DNA from: Herbiconiux moechotypicola
GTDB lineage: Bacteria; Actinomycetota; Actinomycetes; Actinomycetales; Microbacteriaceae
Assembly: GCF_024979255.1 (NCBI RefSeq)
Contig: NZ_JANLCN010000005.1
Location: 1-64,000, forward strand
Length of the DNA stretch: 64,000 bases
Reading direction: 5' to 3'
The notes beneath the pieces were generated by a model. It saw only the letters and a program-made list of their open reading frames with translations, made no database searches and was not told the origin of the DNA. Positions 57,089 through 64,000 of the stretch are shown piece by piece; the first letter of the stretch is position 1; each line of letters opens with the position of its first letter. The translations under genes were made by a program, and so were the position numbers.

Positions 57089-58120
57089 ATGAACCGCACA
57101 CCCCGCACACTCCGGCGCCCCCGTCGCCGCACGGTGGTCATCGCGGCCTCGGCGCTCACCGTCGCCCTCACGCTCGGCGGCGGGGCGACGTGGGCGCTCG
57201 ACCGCTACGTCATCGAGCACGTCGAGATCTCCGACGTCGACGCTTACGAAGCCGCTCAGTCCGGCACGAGCGACTCGGGCGACACGTCCGAGGCCGGCAC
57301 CGGAACCGGCACCGACGAGGCCGCGACCGATGCGACCGACGGCACCGCCGCATCCGGAACCGTCACGGGCACGAGCTACACCTCCGACGACGCCTCGATC
57401 GAGATCTCCACCGTCGTCACCGGCTCGGGCGATGACACCGTCACGTACTACGTCGCCGACGTCACGCTCTCCGACGCGACCGTGCTGCGCTCGGCGTTCG
57501 CGCAGAACTCCTTCGGCGAGAACATCACCGAGACCACCTCGGAGACGGCCGAGGACAACGGCGCGATCTTCGCGATCAACGGCGACTACTACGGCTTCCG
57601 CGACACCGGGATCGTCATCCGCAACGGCGTCGTCTACCGCGACGAGGGTGCCCGCGAGGGCCTCGCGTTCTACACCGACGGCACCGTCGAGGTGTACGAC
57701 GAGACCACCACCACGGCCGAGCAGCTGGTGGCCGACGGGGTGTGGAACACGCTGAGCTTCGGCCCCGCGATCGTCGAGGACGGCGAGATCGTCGACGGCA
57801 TCGAAGACGTCGAGGTCGACACGAACTTCGGCAACCACTCCATCCAGGGCGAGCAGCCGCGCACGGCGGTGGGGGTGATCGACGAGAACCACCTCGTCTT
57901 CGTGGTGGTCGACGGGCGCAGCCCCGGCTACAGCACCGGTGTCACCATGACCGGGCTGGCCGAGATCATGCAGTCGCTCGGCGCCACCACCGCCTACAAC
58001 CTCGACGGCGGCGGCTCGTCGACCATGTACTTCGACGGCGAGCTCGTGAACGATCCGCTCGGCAAGGGCGAGGAGCGGGGCACCTCCGACATCCTCTACA
58101 TCGCCGGGAGCGCGTCGTGA
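57089..58120 (+). CDS. Phosphodiester glycosidase family (NAGPA-like) exoprotein
   Basis: A 343-residue protein with an Arg-rich N-terminus and a membrane anchor or signal (VVIAASALTVALTLGGGATWAL), a Thr/Asp/Gly-rich linker (about 50-95), then an NAGPA domain: AIFAINGDYYGFRDTGIVIRNG, PRTAVGVIDENHLVFVVVDGR, and AYNLDGGGSSTMYF. Related proteins remove GlcNAc from phosphodiesters or act on cell-wall teichoic acids. The ATG at 57089 has AAGGGGG upstream. It overlaps the following glycosyltransferase by four bases (GTGA), which suggests a common role in surface glycans. Confidence 0.9.
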   Translation: MNRTPRTLRRPRRRTVVIAASALTVALTLGGGATWALDRYVIEHVEISDVDAYEAAQSGTSDSGDTSEAGTGTGTDEAATDATDGTAASGTVTGTSYTSDDASIEISTVVTGSGDDTVTYYVADVTLSDATVLRSAFAQNSFGENITETTSETAEDNGAIFAINGDYYGFRDTGIVIRNGVVYRDEGAREGLAFYTDGTVEVYDETTTTAEQLVADGVWNTLSFGPAIVEDGEIVDGIEDVEVDTNFGNHSIQGEQPRTAVGVIDENHLVFVVVDGRSPGYSTGVTMTGLAEIMQSLGATTAYNLDGGGSSTMYFDGELVNDPLGKGEERGTSDILYIAGSAS

Positions 58121-59355
58121 TCGTGCTCGTGCCCTCCTACGAGCCGGATGCGCGGCTGCTCGACCTCGTCGACGAGCTGGTCGCCACGGTGCCGGAGGCG
58201 ACGGTCGTGGTGGTCGACGACGGCAGCGGGCCGGGCTACGGGCTGGTGTTCGACGCGGTGCGGGCGCGCGGGGCCGAGGTGATCGGCTTCGCCGTCAACC
58301 GCGGCAAGGGGGCGGCGCTCAAGGCGGGCTTCGCGCACGTGCTGGAGCACCACCCGGGCGAGACCGTGGTGTGCGCCGACAGTGACGGGCAGCACCGGGT
58401 GCCCGACATCGTGCGGGTCGCCGAGCGGGCGGAGAGTTATGCGCCGGTGCGGGTGGAGCGGATGCTCGTGGCGAGCGGCGCGGGCGGGGGTGCGGGCGGC
58501 GGTGCGGGCGGTCGCGGTGGCGGCGGCGGTGCCGTCGGCGGGCTCGAGCACGCGCCGGAAGCGCAGCCCCCGGACGGCGCCGCGGACGAGCGGGTGATCG
58601 TGCTCGGCGGGCGGCGGTTCTCGGGCCGCGTGCCGGCGCGCAGCCGGCTCGGCAACGCCGTCTCGAGGCGTCTGTTCTCGGCGGCCGCCGGCATCCGGGT
58701 ACACGACACCCAGACGGGCCTGCGGGCGTACCCGCCGAGCGTGCTGCCGTGGCTGCTCACCGTGAAGGGCGAGCGGTTCGAGTACGAGCTCGAGATGCTG
58801 CTCGCTGCGCGTGATGAGGGTGTGCGGCTGGAGGAACTGCCGATCGAGACGGTGTACCTCGAGCACAACGCCTCGTCGCACTTCAGGCCGGTCGTCGACT
58901 CGGTGCGGGTGCTGCGACCGTTCGCACGGTTCGTGCTGTCGTCGCTGACGGCGTTCGCGATCGACCTGCTGATGCTGCAGCTGCTCGTGGCCACCACGGG
59001 GTCGTTGCTCGTGGGGGTGGTGGGGGCGCGGCTGGTGAGCGCCGCGGTCAACTTCACGGTGAACCGGCGGCTCGTGTTCTCGGGGCCTGGTGTCCGACCC
59101 GGTGCCGGCCGACGCTCGCTCGCCGATGCCGCCCTGCGGTACGCGGCGCTCGCCGTCGTGCTGCTCGCGGCGAACTACGCGCTGCTCAGCGGTGCCGTCG
59201 CGCTCGGCGTGCCCCTGCTCGTGGCCAAGGTCGGAGTCGAGCTCACGCTCTACCTCGCGGGCTTCGCCGTGCAGCGCACCCTCGTGTTCGGGCGGGCCCG
59301 GCGGATGCGCGGTGTGGCGACCGCGCATCCGCCGACCGGTCAGTGGGCGGAGTAG
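58117..59355 (+). CDS. Bifunctional GT2 glycosyltransferase / GtrA membrane protein
   Basis: A 412-residue protein. Residues about 1-260 are a dolichyl-phosphate-mannose-synthase-like GT2 domain (VVVVDDGSGPGYG, NRGKGAALKAGF, CADSDGQHRVPDI, and DTQTGLRAYP). Residues about 265-400 are GtrA, with four helices (FVLSSLTAFAIDLLMLQLLV, VNFTVNRRLVF). It likely transfers a sugar to a lipid carrier and helps flip it. Residues 121-142 are almost pure Gly/Ala (22 residues), inserted after the DSDGQH motif where most relatives have a short loop. The 3' end overlaps the convergent SDR by 16 bases. Confidence 0.9.
   Translation: MIVLVPSYEPDARLLDLVDELVATVPEATVVVVDDGSGPGYGLVFDAVRARGAEVIGFAVNRGKGAALKAGFAHVLEHHPGETVVCADSDGQHRVPDIVRVAERAESYAPVRVERMLVASGAGGGAGGGAGGRGGGGGAVGGLEHAPEAQPPDGAADERVIVLGGRRFSGRVPARSRLGNAVSRRLFSAAAGIRVHDTQTGLRAYPPSVLPWLLTVKGERFEYELEMLLAARDEGVRLEELPIETVYLEHNASSHFRPVVDSVRVLRPFARFVLSSLTAFAIDLLMLQLLVATTGSLLVGVVGARLVSAAVNFTVNRRLVFSGPGVRPGAGRRSLADAALRYAALAVVLLAANYALLSGAVALGVPLLVAKVGVELTLYLAGFAVQRTLVFGRARRMRGVATAHPPTGQWAE
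58477..58542 (+). repeat. Low-complexity GGC/GGT-type tract inside the glycosyltransferase
   Basis: About 66 bases made of near-repeats of GCGGGCGGGG/TGCGGGCGGC encode the Gly/Ala run. Such tracts change length by slippage, here in three-base steps that keep the frame or in other steps that would break it. Confidence 0.7.
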
Positions 59356-60092
59356 CCGCCGTCGACGAGGTGGTAGCTGCCCGAGATGAACGAGGCCTCG
59401 TCGCTGAGGAGGAAGAGGGTGAGCGCCGCGACCTCCTTGTCGGTGCCGAGGCGGCCGGTGGCGTGCTCGGCCTCGAGCGCGGTGAGCGCCTCGGGGGTGA
59501 GGCTCGCCCGCACGAGCGGGGTGTCGATGAAGCCGGGGCCCACCGCGTTGGTGCGCACGCCCTGGGCGGTGTACTCGAGCGCGGCCACCTTGGTGAGCCC
59601 GAGCAGCGCGTGCTTGCTCGCCACATAGGCGGCGTTCTGCGCGATGCCCACGGAGCCGAGCACCGACGCCATGTTCACGATCGCGCCGCCGCCGGAGGCG
59701 ACGATGGCCGGCAGCTGGAAGCGCAGGCCGTAGAACACGCCGTCGAGATCGACCGCGCGCACGCGGTCCCAGGCGGCGATGTCGTACTCGCCGATGGGCT
59801 GGGGCGCCGCGCCGATGCCGGCGTTGTTCACGGCGAGGTGCAGGCCGCCGAAAGTCTCCTGCGCGAAAGCGACGGCCGCCTCCGAGTCCTCCCACTTCGC
59901 CGTGTTCTGCGCGAAGGCCGCTGCCCTGCCTCCGGCGGCGGTGATCTCGTCGACCACGGTCTGGGCGGCCTCCAGCTTGATGTCGGTGACCACCACGGCG
60001 GCGCCCTGTGCGGCGAGCTCGCGTGAGATCTCCGCTCCGATTCCGCTTCCACCGCCGGTGACGATCGCCACCTTGTTGTCGAACCTGGCCAC
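59340..60092 (-). CDS. SDR family oxidoreductase
   Basis: A 250-residue classical short-chain dehydrogenase. NAD(P) motif TGGGSGIG is near residue 12. NNAG follows, with the catalytic Ser in NMASVLGS and the Tyr/Lys in AAYVASKHALLG. Asp in VVVTDIK after strand 2 favours NAD(H). The substrate is unknown. The GTG at 60092 (MARFDNKVAIVTGG) has GAGGAAG eight bases upstream. A palindrome 70 bases before the start suggests control by a TetR-type regulator encoded elsewhere. Confidence 0.92.
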   Translation of the reverse strand: MARFDNKVAIVTGGGSGIGAEISRELAAQGAAVVVTDIKLEAAQTVVDEITAAGGRAAAFAQNTAKWEDSEAAVAFAQETFGGLHLAVNNAGIGAAPQPIGEYDIAAWDRVRAVDLDGVFYGLRFQLPAIVASGGGAIVNMASVLGSVGIAQNAAYVASKHALLGLTKVAALEYTAQGVRTNAVGPGFIDTPLVRASLTPEALTALEAEHATGRLGTDKEVAALTLFLLSDEASFISGSYHLVDGGYSAH

Positions 60093-60160
60093 GACGACCA
60101 CTTCCTCACTCGTGTCGACCCGGACCACCCGCGACGACCAGCCGCGCGCATCCGGGCATT

Positions 60161-60178
60161 TCAATACTTACGTATTGA
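60161..60178. promoter_or_regulatory. Palindromic operator upstream of the SDR gene
   Basis: TCAATAC and GTATTGA are perfect seven-base arms around TTAC, in an AT-rich island within GC-rich DNA. Length and spacing are typical of TetR-family sites. No regulator gene is adjacent. Confidence 0.6.
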
Positions 60179-60237
60179 TACAACCACGAGCCGGCCGAGA
60201 CCTTCCCGAACAGGTCGGCCTGGACGATCGGGCCCGC

Positions 60238-60522
60238 TCAGGAGGAGTGCTTGGACGACCGCTTGGCGACCAGCGCATCCTTCTCGGCCTTGAGTGACGC
60301 GACCGTCTGGGCGTCGAGACCGGGATCGGGGATGTCGAGGAACGGGCTCTCGCTCCCCGTGCGCGAGTGCAGCACCGAGGAGTACGCGATCGCGGCGCTG
60401 CGCACACGGGCGGTAGCGCGGTCGCGCTTGCCGCGGGTGCTCTTCGGGTCGTCGAGCACCTCGACGTGCTTCTCGAGAGCCTTGACGAGCTCCTTCAGTG
60501 CGGTCTTCGTCTTCTTCGCCAT
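60238..60522 (-). CDS. Small basic protein of unknown function
   Basis: A 94-residue Lys/Ala-rich cytoplasmic protein, predicted mostly helical. The N-terminus MAKKTKTALKELVKALEKHV could form an amphipathic or coiled-coil helix, and the C-terminus ends VAKRSSKHSS. No family is recognised. CATAAT or TAATGT five to seven bases before the ATG suggests a short or absent leader. It stands alone between the SDR and DinB genes. Confidence 0.65.
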   Translation of the reverse strand: MAKKTKTALKELVKALEKHVEVLDDPKSTRGKRDRATARVRSAAIAYSSVLHSRTGSESPFLDIPDPGLDAQTVASLKAEKDALVAKRSSKHSS

Positions 60523-60585
60523 GAGGCACATTATGCAGGTCGCAGGTGAACGGAACACACGGTTCCGGATGCGCGCGACGGCGGG

Positions 60586-60591
60586 TACGGT
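60586..60591 (+). promoter_or_regulatory. -10 element of a leaderless transcript (DinB gene)
   Basis: TACGGT followed by six bases and the ATG at 60598. Confidence 0.5.
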
Positions 60592-60597
60592 CGAGGC

Positions 60598-61128
60598 ATG
60601 ACGAGCGGCGGCACGAGCACCGGCACCCTCCCCGACGACGACCGCCCGCAGGCGCCCGAGCGAGGCGGCGAACGGGAGTCGATCGAGGGCTTCCTCGACT
60701 TCCAGCGCGCCTCCGTGGTGTGGAAGGCCACCGGGCTGAGCGACGCGGATGCGGCGAAGCAGCTGCTGCCGAGCATCACGACGGTATCGGGGCTCATCAG
60801 GCATCTCGCCGACGTCGAGCGCTCGTGGATGCGCGAAGACCTGGCGGGGGAGCAGGGCGTGCCGTACCGATGGTCGGAGGAGGACCCCGACGGCGAGTTC
60901 CGGGTGACGGCCGACGACAGCCTGGCCGCCATCATCGCCGACTACGAGGCCGCCTGCGCCGAGTCGCGCGAGGTCGCCGCGCGCTTCCACCTCGACGACC
61001 GCAGTGCCGCCCAGGAAGGGCGGTTCACCCTGCGCTGGATCCTGCTGCACCTCACCGAGGAGACGGCCCGCCACCTCGGCCACATCGACATCCTCCGCGA
61101 ACTCCTCGACGGCGCCACCGGCGAGTGA
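60598..61128 (+). CDS. DinB/DUF664 family protein
   Basis: A 176-residue four-helix-bundle protein. The metal-ligand pattern of the DinB superfamily is visible: GLIRHLADVERSW, then WILLHLTEETARHLGHIDILREL with two His. Members are often thiol (mycothiol or bacillithiol)-dependent enzymes, but the reaction of this branch is unknown. The first 28 residues are disordered. Confidence 0.88.
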   Translation: MTSGGTSTGTLPDDDRPQAPERGGERESIEGFLDFQRASVVWKATGLSDADAAKQLLPSITTVSGLIRHLADVERSWMREDLAGEQGVPYRWSEEDPDGEFRVTADDSLAAIIADYEAACAESREVAARFHLDDRSAAQEGRFTLRWILLHLTEETARHLGHIDILRELLDGATGE

Positions 61129-61262
61129 CGCGCGTCTCGCTGGGCGACGACTTCGCCACGTGAGACGGCGATCGGGCCCACTATGGCGCCGGGTGCGGTC
61201 TGGCGTGGCGAAGTGGGCGCGGCGGAGCCGCGGGTGGTGCGGCGCAGGCGGTGGGGCCGAGG

Positions 61263-61957
<695 letters not shown>

Positions 61958-61961
<4 letters not shown>

Positions 61962-62251
61962 GCGAGGGCTCCGGATGCGCCGCTCGCGCTGTGGGCACCG
62001 GCCTCGTCGACGACGGTGATGTTCACGACGTCTTCGATGACCTGGTTCGACAGCAGCTCGTCGGCGATCTCGCGCACGCTGGCGAGCACCGTCTCGTCGA
62101 CCGGGCCGTCGACCGTGAGCTCGAAGCGCTTGCCCACCCGCACGTCGGTGAAGGCGCTCTGGCCGAGGCGCCCGAGGGCTCCTGCCACGGCCTTGCCCTG
62201 GGGGTCGAGCAGCTCGGCTTTGGGCATCACGTCGACGACGATCTTCGGCAC
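61958..62251 (-). CDS. purS: Phosphoribosylformylglycinamidine synthase, PurS subunit
   Basis: A 97-residue PurS that bridges PurQ and PurL in the FGAM synthase complex ([36 protein letters not shown]). GTG at 62251 with CTGGAG ribosome site. A -10-like TAGACT lies near 62296. It is the first gene of the purSQ pair. The Ala/Ser/Gly-rich tail is longer than usual. Confidence 0.96.
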
Positions 62252-62390
62252 GGGGACTCCAGCTTTCGGCGGGGCGGCGGGGAGGACCGCTCAAGTCTAC
62301 CCGGCATCAGCCGGGCGCAAGGGGTTGCACGCGGCCCCTCGAGCCCATTAGCCTGATGCCCCCCATAGGGGTGACGTTCATTCAGTTTTA

Positions 62391-62420
62391 TTGAGTTAAC
62401 CTGCTGGAAATGTTTAGTCT
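62391..62420 (+). promoter_or_regulatory. Candidate promoter of the secreted nuclease gene
   Basis: TTGAGT (62391-62396) and TAGTCT (62415-62420) are spaced by 18 bases in an AT-rich stretch before the ATG at 62447, resembling a housekeeping -35/-10 pair. Confidence 0.45.
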
Positions 62421-62446
62421 TTCTTTCGTTATCGAACCCTCCTAGC

Positions 62447-64000
62447 ATGGGCCGCATGCAGCTGCCCTCACGGAGACCGCACCTGGCCGTTTCAGCGTCG
62501 ATCGCCGGGGGAGTGCTGTTCGCGGCCTGCCTCGGGGCCGTCGCCCCCGCATCCGCCGCCCCTCTGCCGGGCATCGCGCCCGCAGCGGCGGCCGCAGCCC
62601 CGGCTGCCGCGGTCGCCGCCGCGGGCGATACCCACACCATCGCCGAGCTGCAGGGCACGGGCGACTCCTCGCCGTTCGCCACCGACGACGAGCCCGAGGT
62701 CACCACCTCCGGCATCGTCACCGCCGCCTACCCCACCGGCGGCTTCCGCGGCTACACCCTCCAGACGCCGGGGACGGGCGGCGAACTCGATCTCGCCGCG
62801 CACACCGCCTCCGACGGCATCTTCGTCTACTCCTCCGCCACCGTCGGCGAGGTGGAGATCGGCGACTACGTGCAGGTCACGGGCGTCGTCTCCGAGTACT
62901 TCGGGCTCACCGAGCTCACCGTCGGCGCGGGTGACGCGGTGGTGCTCGACGAGGAGGCCGAGCCGGTGCTCCCCGCCGAGATCGTGCTGCCCGGCGACGC
63001 CGCCGGCCGCGAGACCCTCGAGAGCATGCTGCTGCTGCCGCAGGGCGACTTCACCGTCTCCAACACCTACAGCACCAACCAGTACGCCGAGATCGGCCTC
63101 GCGGTCGGGGACACCCCGCTCATCACGCCCACCGAGATCGCCCGCCCCGGCACGGCGGCCTACGACGCCGCCGTGGCCGACAACGCCGCCCGCGCGGTCA
63201 CCCTCGACGACGGGTCGAGCATCGACTTCCTCGGCGCCGACGCCAACAAGGACATCCCGCTCCCCTACCTCACCGACGTGCCCACGATCACCGTCGGCTC
63301 CACCGCCACCTTCACCGAGCCGGTCGTGCTCGACTACCGCTTCAGTGCCTGGAAGTTCCAGCCCACCTCCCAGCTCGTGGCCGGTGGCACCCTGCCCGCC
63401 GAGTTCACCGACGTGCGGCCGGCGGCTCCGGGTGAGGTGGGCGGCGACATCCGCATCGCCGGCTTCAACGTGCTGAACTACTTCACCACCACGGGCGACT
63501 CGCTCGAGGGCTGCACCTTCTACACCGACCGCGACGGCGCGAACGTGACCGTCGACGACGGCTGCGACGCCCGCGGTGCGGCGGAGGCCGACGACCTCGA
63601 GCGGCAGCAGGCGAAGATCGTGGCCGCCATCAACGGCCTCGGTGCCGACGTGGTGTCGCTCGAGGAGATCGAGAACTCGGTGAAGTTCGGCGACGACCGC
63701 GACACCTCATTGGCCGCGCTCGTGGACGCGCTCAACGCGGGCCTCGCCGACGGCGAGGACGCCTGGGCCTACGTGGCCTCGCCCGAGGCGTCGGCGCTGC
63801 CCGACGTGGAGGCGCAAGACGTCATCCGCACCGCCTTCATCTACAAGCCGTCCGCGGTGTCGCCGGTGGGCGCATCCCGGGTTCTTCTCGATGAGGCGTT
63901 CGACAACGCACGTCAACCGCTGGCCCAGGAGTTCGAGCCGGCGGGCGGCGGCGATGCCTTCCTCGCGATCGTGAACCATTTCAAGTCGAAGAGCTCGGGC
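62447..64000 (+). CDS. ExeM/NucH-type extracellular nuclease (5' part, cut by window edge)
   Basis: The first 518 codons of a large secreted protein. A signal peptide (about 1-38, ending ASAA) is followed by an Ala/Pro linker, an OB-fold/lamin-like region (about 60-150: TIAELQGTG, VTTSGIVTAAYPTGGFRGYTLQ, VEIGDYVQVTGVVSEYFGLTEL), and then an endonuclease/exonuclease/phosphatase domain from about 325 (IRIAGFNVLNYF, DVVSLEEIEN with catalytic Glu, NHFKSKSSG at the edge). This is the arrangement of ExeM/NucH extracellular DNases. It probably degrades external DNA for nutrients. The ATG at 62447 is preferred; an in-frame ATG follows at 62456. Confidence 0.92.
   Translation, partial: MGRMQLPSRRPHLAVSASIAGGVLFAACLGAVAPASAAPLPGIAPAAAAAAPAAAVAAAGDTHTIAELQGTGDSSPFATDDEPEVTTSGIVTAAYPTGGFRGYTLQTPGTGGELDLAAHTASDGIFVYSSATVGEVEIGDYVQVTGVVSEYFGLTELTVGAGDAVVLDEEAEPVLPAEIVLPGDAAGRETLESMLLLPQGDFTVSNTYSTNQYAEIGLAVGDTPLITPTEIARPGTAAYDAAVADNAARAVTLDDGSSIDFLGADANKDIPLPYLTDVPTITVGSTATFTEPVVLDYRFSAWKFQPTSQLVAGGTLPAEFTDVRPAAPGEVGGDIRIAGFNVLNYFTTTGDSLEGCTFYTDRDGANVTVDDGCDARGAAEADDLERQQAKIVAAINGLGADVVSLEEIENSVKFGDDRDTSLAALVDALNAGLADGEDAWAYVASPEASALPDVEAQDVIRTAFIYKPSAVSPVGASRVLLDEAFDNARQPLAQEFEPAGGGDAFLAIVNHFKSKSSG

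Overview
This 64 kb window is chromosomal DNA of a high-GC actinobacterium. GTG starts are common, four-base GTGA/ATGA overlaps couple many genes, and several genes appear to be leaderless. The gene content (Mrp antiporter, MarP-type protease, CWB2 cell-wall repeats, PurS/PurQ/PurL, many luciferase-like flavin enzymes) and the recurring hexamer GGATGC/GCATCC suggest family Microbacteriaceae. The species cannot be named from the sequence. I see no rRNA, tRNA, CRISPR array, insertion sequence or phage gene, so this looks like stable chromosome with metabolic islands.

Layout. 0.1-2.4 kb: a cNMP-binding/thioredoxin-reductase-like flavoprotein and a divergent UBP zinc-finger protein. 2.4-9.3 kb: a minus-strand block of lipoprotein, RimK-like ATP-grasp ligase, LLM flavin monooxygenase, Lrp regulator, APC permease, RidA-like protein and FAD amine oxidase. 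I read the last six as a candidate amine or amino-acid uptake and degradation system. 9.3-10.9 kb: a HipB-HipA fusion with its own operator. 10.9-17.2 kb: a complete Mrp Na+/H+ antiporter operon with fused A and B subunits. 17.3-26.2 kb: housekeeping and stress genes (purA, ohr, chorismate mutase), a catalytically degenerate serine-hydrolase lipoprotein, and a FUSC/MarR divergent pair with a symmetric promoter-operator. 26.2-37.5 kb: purL, an LLM oxidoreductase, an MFS exporter, a large LuxR regulator, a GCS2/ATP-grasp fusion and a PHP hydrolase.

37.6-44.4 kb: a second amine module with an IclR regulator, two APC permeases, a copper amine oxidase with a His-rich tail and a His-rich membrane protein. 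44.4-48.6 kb: a 35-residue membrane peptide, an N5-glutamine methyltransferase, a CWB2 surface protein, glutathione peroxidase and a MarP-like protease. 48.8-56.3 kb: a periplasmic-type solute-binding lipoprotein beside an MFS transporter, facing a GntR-controlled set of an NtaA/DszA-type monooxygenase, a RutA-like oxygenase and an odd asparaginase-family protein. This is a candidate nitrogen-heterocycle or nitrogen-scavenging island. 56.5-64 kb: a VOC protein, a phosphodiester glycosidase, a GT2-GtrA glycosyltransferase, an SDR with an orphan palindromic operator, DinB, purQ/purS, and the start of a secreted ExeM/NucH-type nuclease cut by the window edge.

Functionally the window is dominated by nitrogen-compound scavenging (two kinds of amine oxidase, three APC permeases, four LLM enzymes, asparaginase-like and RidA-like proteins) set among purine biosynthesis, ion homeostasis and oxidative-stress genes. 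Starts were chosen by homology to family N-termini, Shine-Dalgarno sequences, or a TANNNT hexamer exactly six bases before the start codon.
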